A stretch of 64,000 nt of DNA from Agapanthus africanus (GCA_030015575.1 CM057339.1:701480761-701544760); one strand, 5' to 3'; shown: positions 33,201-43,776, counted from the first letter of the stretch. Notes: generated by a model not told the origin, from the sequence alone. Numbers and translations: made by a program.

Positions 33201-34159
33201 AACCTGCTATTTCTCAGCCCCTGCAGACAATTGCAGATGTGAGATCCTGATCCAGTATCTAATACCCAGGAAGCAGAGTTAATTGAAAAACAGTTTTCTG
33301 TTACAAACACACCTGAAGTGGAAGCATCACCATGCTTCTTCTTCTGGAGGTCGGCCAAGTATTTAACACAGTTTCTCTTCCAGTGCCCAGTCTGGTGGCA
33401 GTGGAAACATTCCCCACGACCTGTCGCAGCAGCCCCTTTCTTGTCCCTTCCCGATGCCTTTTTCACTCCGCCTCTCTGCTTGATGGGATTCTTCTTTTTC
33501 TTCTTTCCCTTGGCCTTGGCTTTTGGGATGGAGAAAGAAGATGGCCCAGCAATAAGAGCGGGAGTTTTCTCTACCTTTAGCGTGCTCTCTGCACTCCTCA
33601 ACATATTGAGGAGTTCTGGTAAAGACTTCTCCATTTTGTGCATGTTGAAGTTTATAATGAACTGAGCAAAGGCAGGGAAAAGGGACTGTAGAACAATATC
33701 AACATACTGCTCGTTCTCCATGGTCCAACACAGGTCCTCAAGTTCTTCGATAAGTCCAATCATCTTCAATACATGGTCACCTACAGACGTGCCAGCAGCC
33801 ATCCGCATCTGAAACAACTTTCGAGATGCCTCATATCGGAGAGTACGAGATTGCTCTCCATACAACTCCTCTGTATGGAGAAAGATGGATTGGACATCCA
33901 TCTTCTCGTGCTGCTTCTGATGTTCATTGTTCATAGAAGCTAGCGCGAGGCACTTGGCTGTTGCGCAGTCTGTATCCCATTTCTTGCTGATTTCTTTATC
34001 CACAACTGAATAATGAGGGCCTGGGCTAGGAGGGGCTGGAGTAGTCAGGATGTATCCAACCTTATCATATGTCAGGGCAATATTCACATTCCTTACCCAA
34101 TCTTTGTAATTCGGTCCAGTGAGTTTGTTTTTGTCTAATAAAAGTTTAAGTCCCGACAT
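30224..34159 (-). CDS. Copia gag-pol polyprotein (Angela-like), 1311 residues
   Basis: One open frame encodes the whole polyprotein for particle formation, cDNA synthesis and integration. Gag occupies about residues 1-250, with CCHC knuckle CFHCHQTGHWKRNC at 251-264 after a lysine-rich stretch (213-240). Protease DTGS is at 301-304. Pre-integrase WHCRLGH is at 435-441. Integrase D497, D560 and E596 give the D,D35E spacing. RT has D899 (QMDVKTAFLNG) and YVDD at 984-987. RNase H has D1155, EAEY at 1197-1200 and D1235. Order PR-IN-RT-RH is copia, and the length is normal. ATG 34159 is chosen because gag similarity starts there. Oddities: the second Cys of the integrase HHCC finger is Tyr470 (CQSY; CQSC in A), and SDLGGEY replaces the usual SDRGGEY at the second Asp. 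Confidence 0.95.
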   Translation of the reverse strand: MSGLKLLLDKNKLTGPNYKDWVRNVNIALTYDKVGYILTTPAPPSPGPHYSVVDKEISKKWDTDCATAKCLALASMNNEHQKQHEKMDVQSIFLHTEELYGEQSRTLRYEASRKLFQMRMAAGTSVGDHVLKMIGLIEELEDLCWTMENEQYVDIVLQSLFPAFAQFIINFNMHKMEKSLPELLNMLRSAESTLKVEKTPALIAGPSSFSIPKAKAKGKKKKKNPIKQRGGVKKASGRDKKGAAATGRGECFHCHQTGHWKRNCVKYLADLQKKKHGDASTSGVFVTENCFSINSASWVLDTGSGSHICNCLQGLRNSRLLKKGDHTLRVGNGSSVHATAVGEYHLGLLSGSILVLNPCYFVPSMLCNIISVSLLDNAGYNFVLQSNVMNINLNQELIGYGTLNNGIYILNQHTVFYIQHGNKRKVSDINEAFIWHCRLGHINETRLTKLHKDGYLNSFEYKSYATCQSYIKGKMTKTPFTGHGERATELLGLIHSDVCGPMSTHAGGGFSYFITFTDDLSRFGHVFLLKHKSEAFEKFKEYKSEVEKQTGLSIKKLRSDLGGEYLSSEFLDFLKENGILSQLTPPYTPQHNGVSERRNRTLLDMVRSMMSDAELPISFWGHALETAIYLLNRVPTKTVSTTPYEIWYGKRPSLKRVKVWGCPAYVKKQNPDKLETRSVLCKFVGYSKHSSGYLFYHKEEQRVFVSQYATFLENEFFTNDIVGNAVELEEVPDAQTITDDLIEPEVSIEPDIPQPLRRSSRTSRPPDRYYGFLIDGYREDCIMDDDDSTSFQQAIMSGDSVKWLDAMRSEMESMHTNKVWTLEAAPSGVKPIGCKWIFKRKIGVDGQVETYKARLVAKGFRQRPGLDYDETFSPVAMLKSIRILLAIAAYYDYEIWQMDVKTAFLNGDLEECIFMDQPKGFIDSGSSGKACRLLKSIYGLKQASRSWNICFDDTIKEFGFIKNVDEPYIYKRIVESTVTFLVLYVDDILLIGNDIPMLQSVKLFLSQKFSMKDLGDASYILGIKIHRDRSKKLLGLSQSRYIDTILKRFNMEDSKRGNLPACHGITLSKEMSPKTDEERARMSIIPYALAVGSIMYAVLCTRPDVAYALSAVSRYQSNPGEKHWTAVKNILKYLRRTKEMFLVYGNGNLQMEGFTDSSFQSDKDDSKSISGFVFTLNGGAVCWKSSKQDTVADSTMEAEYIAANDAAKEVVWMRKFISELQVAPSIANPIPLYCDNNGAVALAKEPRSHQKSRHILRRYHLIREMVDRQDIEVRRVDTKDNTADPFTKAIPQVQFEKLFELLGMRYAGNWF

Positions 34160-34466
34160 CGGTATCTGCTATTAGGAGATAGAAAAGAAGTCATTCAGCG
34201 ATTGCTCTTGCATAATTAGATTGGTTATTAATCTTATCTAATTGTTGTCTCCCACTGCTTTTTATCAAATTTTCCTTCAAATCTAAAAAGAAAACTAGCC
34301 AGGATAAATTGCAATCTACAAGTTCGCTAACCGAAAAGTGCAAAATTCTCCCGGGAGTAACTTTTACTCACAGTGGGATCGGGATCCAACTATCATATAG
34401 AAGGTATGCAATCTCATTGCAAATTTCAACTCTTGAAATTCCCGATATGATTTTTACCCCTAGTGA

Positions 34467-34672
34467 CTTATGACCTTAACTATGGTCAACAAATCATAAG
34501 TATTAGTCAAGTTCAACCGGCCATTTCGTGATTGATTTAGACCCACCCACATGACCCTTAACTATGGTCAACAAAGTCATGAGAATGCCCTAATCAATCG
34601 CATCAAATGCTTTGTAAGAATTCACCACTTAGCTACTGTACACCACGCCTTAACTATGGTCAACAAACATGG
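34467..34672 (-). other. Three TTGAC-CATA-GTTAA headed hairpins (D leader)
   Basis: Arms: CCATG/CGTGG type (34643-34672, one G-U), CATGAC/GTCATG (34550-34581) and CTTATGA/TCATAAG (34467-34500), the last two perfect. The head keeps five pairs with one G-U. Confidence 0.8.
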
Positions 34673-35994
34673 CACGAATACTAAGTACTCTGCTTCCTAA
34701 AATGGCGGAGGGCAACGGATGGTTTTTTATGAAAACCTTTAACGTTTTGAACTTGATATCGTTGTAGAATCGAGTGGGAAGGAGTGGTTTAAGCTCCAGT
34801 TTTAAAAATCGAATGGTTTTGTAGTATCTTTCTAATTTTGCTAAAGAGGTCACTCCCGGTGAAGGGATCTCCGCTCTTTCCTTATCGAATAAGGTGCTGG
34901 ATATGAAAATACCACGATGCAAAGCAAAGTTAGATCAACCATAAAATCAAATCGAGTTCTTTGTAACATTTTCCAGTTTCGCTAAAGGGGTCACTCCCGG
35001 TGAAGGGATCTCGGCCCTTTCCTCATCGAATGAGGTGCAGGATATTCAAGAATACCGCTATGCAAAACAAAAGCTAGAGTTACCCTTTTTTTTTAAAAAA
35101 TTTGATTCTACAACATCTTTAGGTTTCTTTCTCTTATCATTAATCACATTAATGGAGTCCCATCATTTACGTTTCCTAAACATCACAGAAAAGAAACGGA
35201 AAAATAGAACGTACGCTTATGCCATCCGCATTCGTCACTGGGTCCTGTCATGCACCGTTAGGTTACTTAACTAACGGCAGAGCGGGGGCTGGACTAGTGC
35301 GGATGCAAAACATAAGCAACGTTTATTATATATCTCATATATAAATATAACCATTTCAGATCACAGATGAATGCATTGGATATACTAGGAATTCTGTATT
35401 TCATTCAAGCCCTTAATAAAAAACGGATTCCACGGTCGTGATGAATATCCAAACCCCCCCCCTTTAGACCCCTACGGGTGCGGCAAACTACCCGCCAAAT
35501 TCCCGAAGTGTAGCAACCTTCCTCAACAATTGAGTAGGCCACTCGGCACTTCGAAAACCCGATAGTATGTGCACCCCACCTTGGGTCTATCCTAGGAGCA
35601 AAAACAGTAAAAAGAAATTATACAACGGTGGCTACAATCTAATCCCGGATGTACCCCGTAAAACAATATTACATGGCTTTTTACAAATTACATGGAATGA
35701 AAGAAAAGGAAAAACGCTCTTCTCACACACCCCAGCCATTCATCACGACGATCCAACACATTCATATACACATACCATCTCATGATATCTATATGTGCAA
35801 CCCCCACTAATCATCATATAGCAATTAGCGGACGTTTCAAACACATATAACAAAAATGAAAACCCGATTAGCCAAACACTATTAGAATTTCGATCGATAA
35901 TTTTTAAAACCATGCCAACACTTGACATGTCCCTGTACAAACACCTTTGTAAAATTCTACATATCCCAGAAACCCTAATTCTTCAATATAAGAT

Positions 35995-36113
35995 CACTGT
36001 AGAAAACTGAGTCGACGCGGCCTCAACTCGGCGGCGGATCCGCGGCAAAACCATGGGTTTGGCCGCGGATCCGAGGCGCTTTAGTCGAGTTAGAACTCCG
36101 GATTTCTACAGTG
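35995..36113 (-). other. Giant CCGCGG hairpin in leader (D)
   Basis: The outermost 11 bases CACTGTAGAAA (35995-36005) pair perfectly with TTTCTACAGTG (36103-36113). The core CCGCGGC/GCCGCGG closes on a loop containing CCATGG. Total 119 nt, about 170 nt from the LTR. Confidence 0.8.
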
Positions 36114-36271
36114 TTCTTAGAAAACCCTGCTTGTATTTTTAAGACATGTCAAATTAATTTTCGAACACTTTCAAAAACTGACAGCAGCAAGGGCAGAATA
36201 CGAGTTTTCGGGAGAAAAAACTGTCGATCGAGCTTCTAACTTTTGGCTAACATCTAATTGTGGTTTATTTA

Positions 36272-36284
36272 GGCTCTGATACCA
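36272..36284 (-). promoter_or_regulatory. Primer binding site, tRNA-Met type (element D)
   Basis: GGCTCTGATACCA on the plus strand, i.e. TGGTATCAGAGCC in the element, directly abutting the LTR. Confidence 0.95.
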
Positions 36285-38250
36285 TGTTAGTGTGTGTTGC
36301 ATGCTCCCACAACTCTTGTGGCGCGGAGGAAGCGATGAACGAAAATTTTCTTGGCATACAACACGCACTTAACCGAAGATCTTGTCTAAACCACAACTAG
36401 AAAAACCTAACTAGAGATCTTATCTACTATGTTAGGGATTATACCTCAATGATACGGTCCTTCGGGTCTTCTCTTTGATGAACTCCTTAGCTCCTTTAGA
36501 TGTTGCCGATGTCTTCGATCTCCGGCCACCTAAGACCTAGATGATCCACCCGAGAGTTATCGTGCGAGCTAGAAACTCTTCACAAGAGTTTAACCTAGAG
36601 ACCAATTTTGCTAGAATAGGTCACTAGGATTATGTAGAGATGAGTGTATTGGATTAACTTGAAATCTTTAGCATTTCTTTCTCTTAACCTTCTCTTGATT
36701 CACTTAACATTCACATCTCATGTGAAGCTATTTATAAGAAAAAGGAGAAAGAGGAGATGAGAAGGAGTAAGCGTTTGTCATGATTTAAAGAGTTCAAGCA
36801 TGATGAAAAAAAAGGGTATAGCACTAAATGAAATAATTAAAGCATGCATTATATAAATTAGCACCATGCTTCAATAGTAACTCCAAAACTATATAAGAAA
36901 TAAAACCCATCATTTCAACCATGCTTGTATCTTTTTAATTTCCACCTCATTTATTTATTTTCATAAAATAAATGATGTCATTATGATATCATTATGAGGT
37001 GGCACCTTCTAGAAGGTATTCTTGCAACAATTACAAAAATACCCCTCCTCCATATACTGTATACCCGTATCCGAAACATACGAATACAATTAATCCAATA
37101 ATATAATACCGGTATCTGGCTTAAACCAAAGTTTACCAGTATTATCCTTTCGATTATTATTCCTGTAACAATTACAGGAACATAATCGAAACCCTGCCGT
37201 AACAGCTTACGGCTGCCATAACAACTTACAGCCTCTACATATTTCGCCTGAACGAGGGAACTCTCTTTGTAGGACTCTAAAGACTCGAAAGTACGCTGGC
37301 AGTGGATTTAACCACAAGTACGTCAGCGATACTAGCTGTGCGTAACGGCTACCCAGGTACATGACGAAAAGGTGACCAACGAGCGAACTCATCACAACCC
37401 TTACGAGCCTGCAAGCAACACTTACCGTACAGTCCGGTCTCTTCGTCTGATACGTCACATATGAAGTCTAGGGGTGGTAAATGTCAGACCCCGGTAACTT
37501 TATAAGTCATACTGATTTATGGCTCATAACAGTTCGAGAAACTACTGATAACACTTATCAGAAAACCTCGAGAACCCTGGCCAGGGATTTAGGTGTTATA
37601 GCCGATCAAATATAGCACGACATCAACTCCCTATACCGGGAGAGACGAAACCCCTCCTATCGCTCACTGTCTCCATATGATTCGGGACTGTACCCAAAAT
37701 CCACCTATTTGCACGCCTCAATAGAGCCGTGGTAGGGAGAAAATTAAAGTACAGTGGGAATCACATAAGACTCTATGACGATCTCGGGTCTACAGACTAA
37801 CCTGTATAAGTGTCGCTAGAGAACTGCTATCTGACAATAGGTATATATACCATCTAGGAGTTCTCAGCGAGTCCTGTTCGGTGTACCCATTCTCCAATGA
37901 GCACCTGTGTACAATCTTTGATGTCATCAATGGTTGTGGAATCAACCATCGCCCTCAGGGTCAAGAAACGTACATACTAGTCTAATCTGGTAATACCGAT
38001 GCCCTGTCTCGATATACCCTCGACTAGGAACTATTGAAGGATATGCTTGTAGACTGCCCAGGTCCCACCAGTATGATCTCATCATAATCCTGGTAGTCAA
38101 GCATAGTCCTAAGGGCTTCATCAACACATCACATGTTATGATAAAGATAAACCAGATAGCATACTATCATTTCGAGCAAAGATTGTTTTTGTACATATAC
38201 ATGCCTAGTATCCTATACAATACAGGCCTCTAGGGCATACATATCCAACA
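36285..38250 (-). repeat. Element D 5' LTR
   Basis: 1966 bp. Carries the active-looking promoter: TATAAATAG at 36736-36728, leaving about 440 bases of R-U5 to the LTR end. Donor-like GAG|GTATAATCC reads leftward from 36444. Confidence 0.95.
36728..36736 (-). promoter_or_regulatory. TATA box of element D
   Basis: TATAAATAG on the minus strand, followed by a C/T-rich stretch; the same in the 3' LTR at 28652-28660. It sets transcription leftward into the leader. Confidence 0.7.
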
Positions 38251-38255
38251 AATGT

Positions 38256-38887
38256 TGGTTGGGAGTCTCTGGGAATCACATTGAATGCCTTATGAGATGA
38301 TCAATTTTAGAAGTCAAGAGTATAATTGGGGTTCAGTTTCAAGGGATCTTACCTCTGAAAAAATTAGCTAATTTTAGCTAAGATTGGCTTGAATATAGTG
38401 TTAAACACTAGAGCACATTCGACGCTCACGTGCTCCCACGTGAGGCACTTACAGAAGTGTTAAACACGAAGACTGAAGCGCTCACGTGGGATCACGTGAG
38501 GCGCTGGAGATTGAGCCTTGCTTCTTTTATTTTACTCCTAGAATATATAAGTGTTAAACACTTGATCTTTATGGCCATCACGTGTGGACACGTGATGGGT
38601 ACCCATGCATTGGATATTAAAAGTGTTTGTTAGGGGTCACGTCGGAACACGTGAGACGCCCAAAATCTATTCTACCCTGGCTTTACTCCCTTCTTATTTT
38701 GAGAAGTTTGTTTAAGGGTCACGTGGAAGCACGTTACCCAATTTTATTCGTTCTCTTTCGATTACTGAGGGGGGAAGCCCACGTGGACACACGTGATCAT
38801 GTTAGGTACTGATCTCTTTTACGTGCATGGTGAGTTAAATCTCTTGTTTAAGAATTGAATTCTTTAAACCCAATTCTCATTCTAAAC
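38256..38887 (+). repeat. Tandem duplication copy 2 (right part)
   Basis: Matches 9551-10100 plus 27963-28040. Includes the second set of paired G-boxes (38427-38803), e.g. the perfect ATCACGTG-TGGA-CACGTGAT at 38577-38596. Confidence 0.85.
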
Positions 38888-40942
38888 TTTAAATCTGCAT
38901 GGCAGAATCTCCCTGATGAGAATTAAATTCTCAACTTATGGAGAGATCAGCTTCTGCAGATCTATTACCATGAAGAAGAACTAAGTTCTTGTATTAAGGA
39001 TTAAACCCTATCTTTGTTGGAGAAATTAAATTCATATATGCTTTGTGGAAGAATAGAATTCTCTGAACTTAGGTCTTCCCTCAGGTTTTAGATCTGCATG
39101 ACAGAATCTCCCGGATGAGAATTAAATTCTCAACTTATTGGGAGATCTGCATCTGCAGATCTTCAACCAAAGGAAGAACTGAGTTCTTATTCAGAAGAGT
39201 TAAACTCTTAATTTGAGAATTAAATTCTCTTTTGTTTTGTAGGAGCTTATAGAATGATCTCTTTCCCTCTCTTACCTAGGGTTTCTTTCTTTTCTGAAGA
39301 GATCTTCATTTCTCTCTGGAGAATTAAATTCTCTTCTCTTTTTTTCTGTATTCTCTCTCCTCCTTTTCTCTTTTTGGCTCCTATTTATAGGAGAAAGAAA
39401 AGAATCAGTTTGTTCAACCAATCTCTCATTGAGAGATTTCGATTGATTTTTTTTCAACCAACATGATCTTTTAGATTACTTGGTGAATTTTATTCACCAT
39501 AAAATATTTTATTTGTTGTTCCTGGCAAATTTTGGGAAAATATTTCCTTGTGCAGAATCTTTCTATAAATTAGTGATTTTTAGTCACCATTGGATTTTTA
39601 ATCCAACGGTGCTCCACATTATAGAGTGCAATCTTTTTTGTTTGGAATGATCTAGGGAAATATTTTTCTAATTAGGGCTTTTGATTCCTTTTAATTAGAA
39701 TTTAATTCTATTAGTTCATATGGTTTTAGGAGTTTATCACGTGCTGGCATGTGACCCCACTTGATAAAGCATCTAATTAGAATTTAATTCTATTGGTTTA
39801 GAGGGCTCAGGAACCCATCACGTGTTGGCACGTGACCCTACTGATTAAGCATTTAATTTAGAATTTAATTCTATTGTTTCAGAGGGTTTAAAAGCCTATC
39901 ACGTGTTGGCACGTGACCTTACTGATTAAGCATTTCCAATTATTTATTTTATTCAGTGTCTACAGGCTTTGCCTGTAAATGGTCACGTGTCTGCACGTGA
40001 GACCTGGTCACGTGTTGACACGTGCCCCCACTGATACGGCATTTCCAATTGTTTATTTTATTCAGTGTTTACAGGCTTTGCCTGTAAATGGTTACGTGTT
40101 TGCACATGAGACTTGGTCACATGTGGGCACGTGATGCCCGGTCACCTGTGGGCAAGTGATGCCTCATTTGAGGTTTTTCCTTGCTGCTTTATCTGTGTTT
40201 TATTCAGTTCCTATGAGGGAACATGAAGCATGGTTGATTTTCTATTTTTGGAAAATAGAAAATGTGAGGTAGAAAAGAGAAGACATTTGAGGAATGGGGT
40301 GAAGCATGACTTGATGAATATTTTATTCATTTTACTTCACTATTGAAGCATGGCTTCATTTTATTATTGAGAAAAATTGATACTTCAATAAGGGTAAGTT
40401 TGTAAAAGCCATTCTACACTTACATTTTCTTCACTTGATCATTTTTCTTGAGTTGAGCTCCTTACTCTCTCGCTCTCTTCATCTTCCTCCTCACCTCCTC
40501 CAAGCTCAATCCCTCATGTGAGTTGTGAAACCTTGAGCTTGTGAGAACTCTAGTGAGAAAACAAAACCCATACTTCACCATCGTACACTTGATTACCAAT
40601 TAAGTGCAGTGTGTTTCCTTCACTGAAGAGTTTAGTGAAGAGATAGCTTGGATTAGCGGAGCTTCGGGTGGATCATTTTCGGCACGAAGATCGCAAAGGA
40701 AGCTCGATCCAACTTCAAGTGGAGCATAGTAGAGTCGTGTGGACTACTACACGGAGCTTTTGAAGAGAAGGACATGATCTACAAAGGTTATAGTTTCTTT
40801 CTCTTAGTGTTAAAGTTTATGATATCATGCTAAAACCCTAATCATCTAGTTTAGATCTTTGGTTAGTCTAGCTTACCACCCTAAATTTTTAAATATAGCA
40901 TGCTAGATGCATGTAAAAACCCAATGGTGGTGCTAGGTTAGA
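38888..40942 (+). repeat. Hairpin-saturated LTR-like unit H (3' part, probable solo LTR)
   Basis: Its last ~500 bases resemble the U5 ends of the copia LTRs here: 'ctcatgtg..ttgtga', 'cttcgggtggatc', 'ggcacgaagatcgc', then AAAG|GTTATAG (donor-like, 40797) and an end near ...GGTTAGA (40942). No primer site follows, so it may be a solo LTR. The left edge is unresolved, somewhere between 8826 and 9230. Inside lie many perfect short inverted repeats with 1-4-base loops and eight further G-box pairs (39738-40160). No gene. Confidence 0.55.
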
Positions 40943-41504
40943 CTTTCAGAAACCACAGTGCAGGCAAAGAAGAAGCGCCCCCATCAACGGCTCTCCTCGC
41001 AAATTCACAGTATCTGGCGAAAAGTCCAGGACTCCGTGATTGATCAAAACTACTCTCGTCGACCAAAGAAATCGAAGGCTCGGTAAGAGAAAGACTTTCC
41101 TTCTGTCATACAGTGAGGGACGTCTTCTACACAGGTGCCTATTACAACGGCTCAACTTCAACTTTGACCTCCCACAAAAAGATGAGGCCGGAGAAAATCC
41201 CACCACCGGCGGCAAACTCCAAAGGCGATGGACCCAAATGCCCAAAATCTAGTGGCATGATCATACATACGGTCTACATGGGTTTCGGGAAAGGAGAAAG
41301 ACGTGCTTCCGTAGGTCACCGGCTGCAAACTCGGTCGCAGATAAAAGCTCAGGAGCAACAACAAAAGCTTCAGGAGATGCTGACCAAAATGGCAGCACTT
41401 ACCGGACAGAAAGAAAGCCCGGAAACAATAGCCGAACAGCGCCAGGAGCAGGAGACTGATACAGAGTTCCTGTGAATGGTGCTTGAAAGAAAGGATAAGG
41501 AAGC
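40943..41504 (+). pseudogene. Gypsy gag (element G), 5' part
   Basis: A frame running to a TGA at 41473 encodes a basic, Gln-rich N-terminus (GERRASVGHRLQTRSQIKAQ, QEMLTKMAAL). Reading past the stop gives LERKDKEA, which joins in frame to EAAEQAANIK at 61785 once element E and its gaagc duplication are removed. The first part of a gypsy-type gag is therefore split by a 20-kb insertion. The start of the gene and its own LTR are not identified; a GTG near 41113 is only the first possible codon of the open stretch. Confidence 0.7.
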
Positions 41505-41581
41505 TATTAGTGTATATGCCCTAGAGGCCATTACTGTATCATACTAGTGTGTGTATTACTTAATGGAAGCTTGGGATATTC
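41505..41581 (+). repeat. Element E 5' LTR, left piece
   Basis: TATTAGTGTATATGCCC... matches 59646-59731. Ends with the tattc target of element F (41577-41581). Confidence 0.93.
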
Positions 41582-43776
41582 TATAAGTGCACGGAGGCGC
41601 CCCGGCCTCCATCTCGAGGCCAAATGCGGAAACGATGGTTAACTTTAATTTTCACACCGGCACCACCGCGCACTAAATACCCGGATCATGCCATTAACTA
41701 GTCCTAGCTAACTACAAGATGGGGAAGAGAGATATACCGAGAGATCCGTGTCCTCCGGTCTTCTCGCCGTCGGCCCGATCTCCCGCGGAATGTCCGGTCT
41801 CCACCTCCTCGCCGGAAGGGCACCACGCCGCCTGCTTCTTTTACGGGCTCCCACCTCTATACCGAGGCAACTCGGGCACGAAGCTGGCGAGTCGACGTGC
41901 CCAAGGTTTGCTGTAGAATACGTGTAGAACTCATGTCTCATCTTGGGGTTACTTGAAGTTGCCTTTTGTGGAGGGATGAAGTGATGGAATTTTTAGAGAT
42001 GAAGTTTGGGATTTTTCAAGCACAAGAGAGCCAAAAATTTCCATACCAAAAATGGGCAACCCCCTTCATTTGGCCGGCCATTCCTTTTGTGAATGGAGAG
42101 AGAGAGAGCAAAGACAAGGGGGTGGGTGGAAAGCATGTGATGATGAGAAAAACAAATAATCACAACAAAACCCAACACTCCAACAACAACCATCTCATCA
42201 CAAAGTCAAGCAATGATGGAGTCAAAACAAGTCAATGGAAGTGCACCATCATGAAACCATCATGATGCGACAATATGCAAAGTCACCCTCCCAAATTGCT
42301 TATTTTCACAAATGCAAATAATCCCTCCTCTACCAATCTTCGGCCATTGAAAGATACAAATGAAATTGGCCGAAACGGAAAGCAAACTAGCAACTCCAGA
42401 AAACGGGTCCCGTAATAAATTACAGGAAAACCCCGATACTGTGTATACACACCCGCATCTGTATTCCAACCGAATACAAATGCAATGAGACAAATTCTAC
42501 ACTGTACTATACTAAGATCCGGCTTAAACCAAAGCCGGCTAGTATTATCCGTCCGATCCTGATCCGTGCAATACCGCACGTATCTGATCGAACCCTGCCA
42601 TATATCCATACGGCCTCAAGTACTAATCGTCCGATCCTGATCCATGCAATACCGCACGTATCTGATCGAACCGTGCCATATCTCCATACGGCCTCTACAG
42701 CGTTTCGCCCGAAAGCTTGAGTAACTGAATGTGGGGGACTCTAAAGACTCGTCAACACCTTGGTTGTGAATTTAACCACTAGCACGTCAGAGGTATAAGC
42801 CAATACGTAACGGGCTACCAGGTATTGACCAAAAAGGACGTCGATGAGTGAACTCATCCTGACACCCTACTGAGCCAGTCAGTGATAATATCCATACAGT
42901 CCGGTCCGTTCGTCTATGAGTATCGCATGGCGGGCCTAGGGGGTTGGTAAAAGTCAGACCCCTAAAAGCGGAACAAGTCGTGTCGGAGTGTAGCCCAGAA
43001 TACCCTGAGATACTACTGGAATACCTACCAGTAAATCTCCTGCCTCGGCCGAGGGCTTCGTGTAATGGCTCTCCTAGACACAGCGCGTCCTCACCCCCAA
43101 TACCGGGAGAGACGAACCCCTGAAGATCCGCTCATTGCCTCCATGTGGCTCGGGACAGTACCCAACTAAAACCTGTTTGCACGTCTCCTTTGAGCGTGGT
43201 AGGGTAGTAATCAAAGTACAGTGGGAACTCATACGAGACAAATGACGATCCTCAGGTCGATGAACTAACCTGTACACATGTCACCAGGGAACTGCCATCT
43301 GACGTCAGGTATAAGACCAACTAGCATGTTCCCGGCGAGTCCTGTCCAGTGTACTCATAACCCAATGAGCACTTGTATACATCTTAGGTGGACCTACTGA
43401 CACCAGTGGCTTGTGAGACCGGCCACCGCCCCTCGTCGGGGTCTCGAATGTACACACTAGTCTACTCTGGAGTATCGATGCCCTATCTCGAAATTCCCAC
43501 GACTTGGGACCTTTTAAGGATGTGCTTATAGACTACCAACTCCCACGTATATGATATCCCTCATACTGCTGGTGGTCAAGCAAGAATCCTAGGGGCTCTA
43601 TCAACGTGCAATAGTGACATGTCAGGTCACCTAAAGCAGTACATGATGATAAAGATAAACCAGATAGCATACTATCATCTCGAGTAAGACTGTCCTACTG
43701 GGATAGGTCCTCCCTCAATCATTGCAATCACGTGCCTGTGATCCAATAATTGACTCTGAGGGCACTATCTCCAACA
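41582..43776 (-). repeat. Element F 3' LTR
   Basis: 2195 bp; in element orientation begins TGTTGGAGATAG and ends CACTTATA (CACTTACA in the other LTR). Confidence 0.95.

Larger units (their letters stand above)
34160..36271 (-). other. Structured leader of element D
   Basis: About 2.1 kb. In element order: CCGCGG giant hairpin (36113-35995), second hairpin (35575-35477), GGCTT-loop hairpin (about 35445-35395), cruciform-like fold (35317-35215), repeats with CCTCAT-TCG-ATGAGG (35035-35021) and CCTTAT-TCG-ATAAGG (34894-34880), three TTGAC-CATA-GTTAA headed hairpins (34672-34467). The GNRA module is absent: the sequence joins directly where A, C and E have it. A polypyrimidine-rich run ending CAG lies eight bases before the gag ATG. 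Confidence 0.8.
28211..38250 (-). mobile_element. Element D: intact-looking Ty1/copia (Angela-like) retrotransposon
   Basis: Minus-strand element, 10,040 bp. 5' LTR at 36285-38250, 3' LTR at 28211-30177, TSD aatgt at 28206-28210 and 38251-38255. All parts are present: primer site, structured leader, one open gag-pol, polypurine tract. LTRs differ at roughly 65 sites by eye (about 97% alike), so insertion is not very recent. It is the best candidate here for a source of proteins to the defective relatives, but see the missing integrase cysteine. Confidence 0.96.

Noticed and set aside
8937..40947. ctttc at 8937-8941 and 40943-40947 as target duplication of unit H
   Set aside because: It would give TC...GA ends instead of TG...CA and the left end does not resemble the copia LTR starts here.
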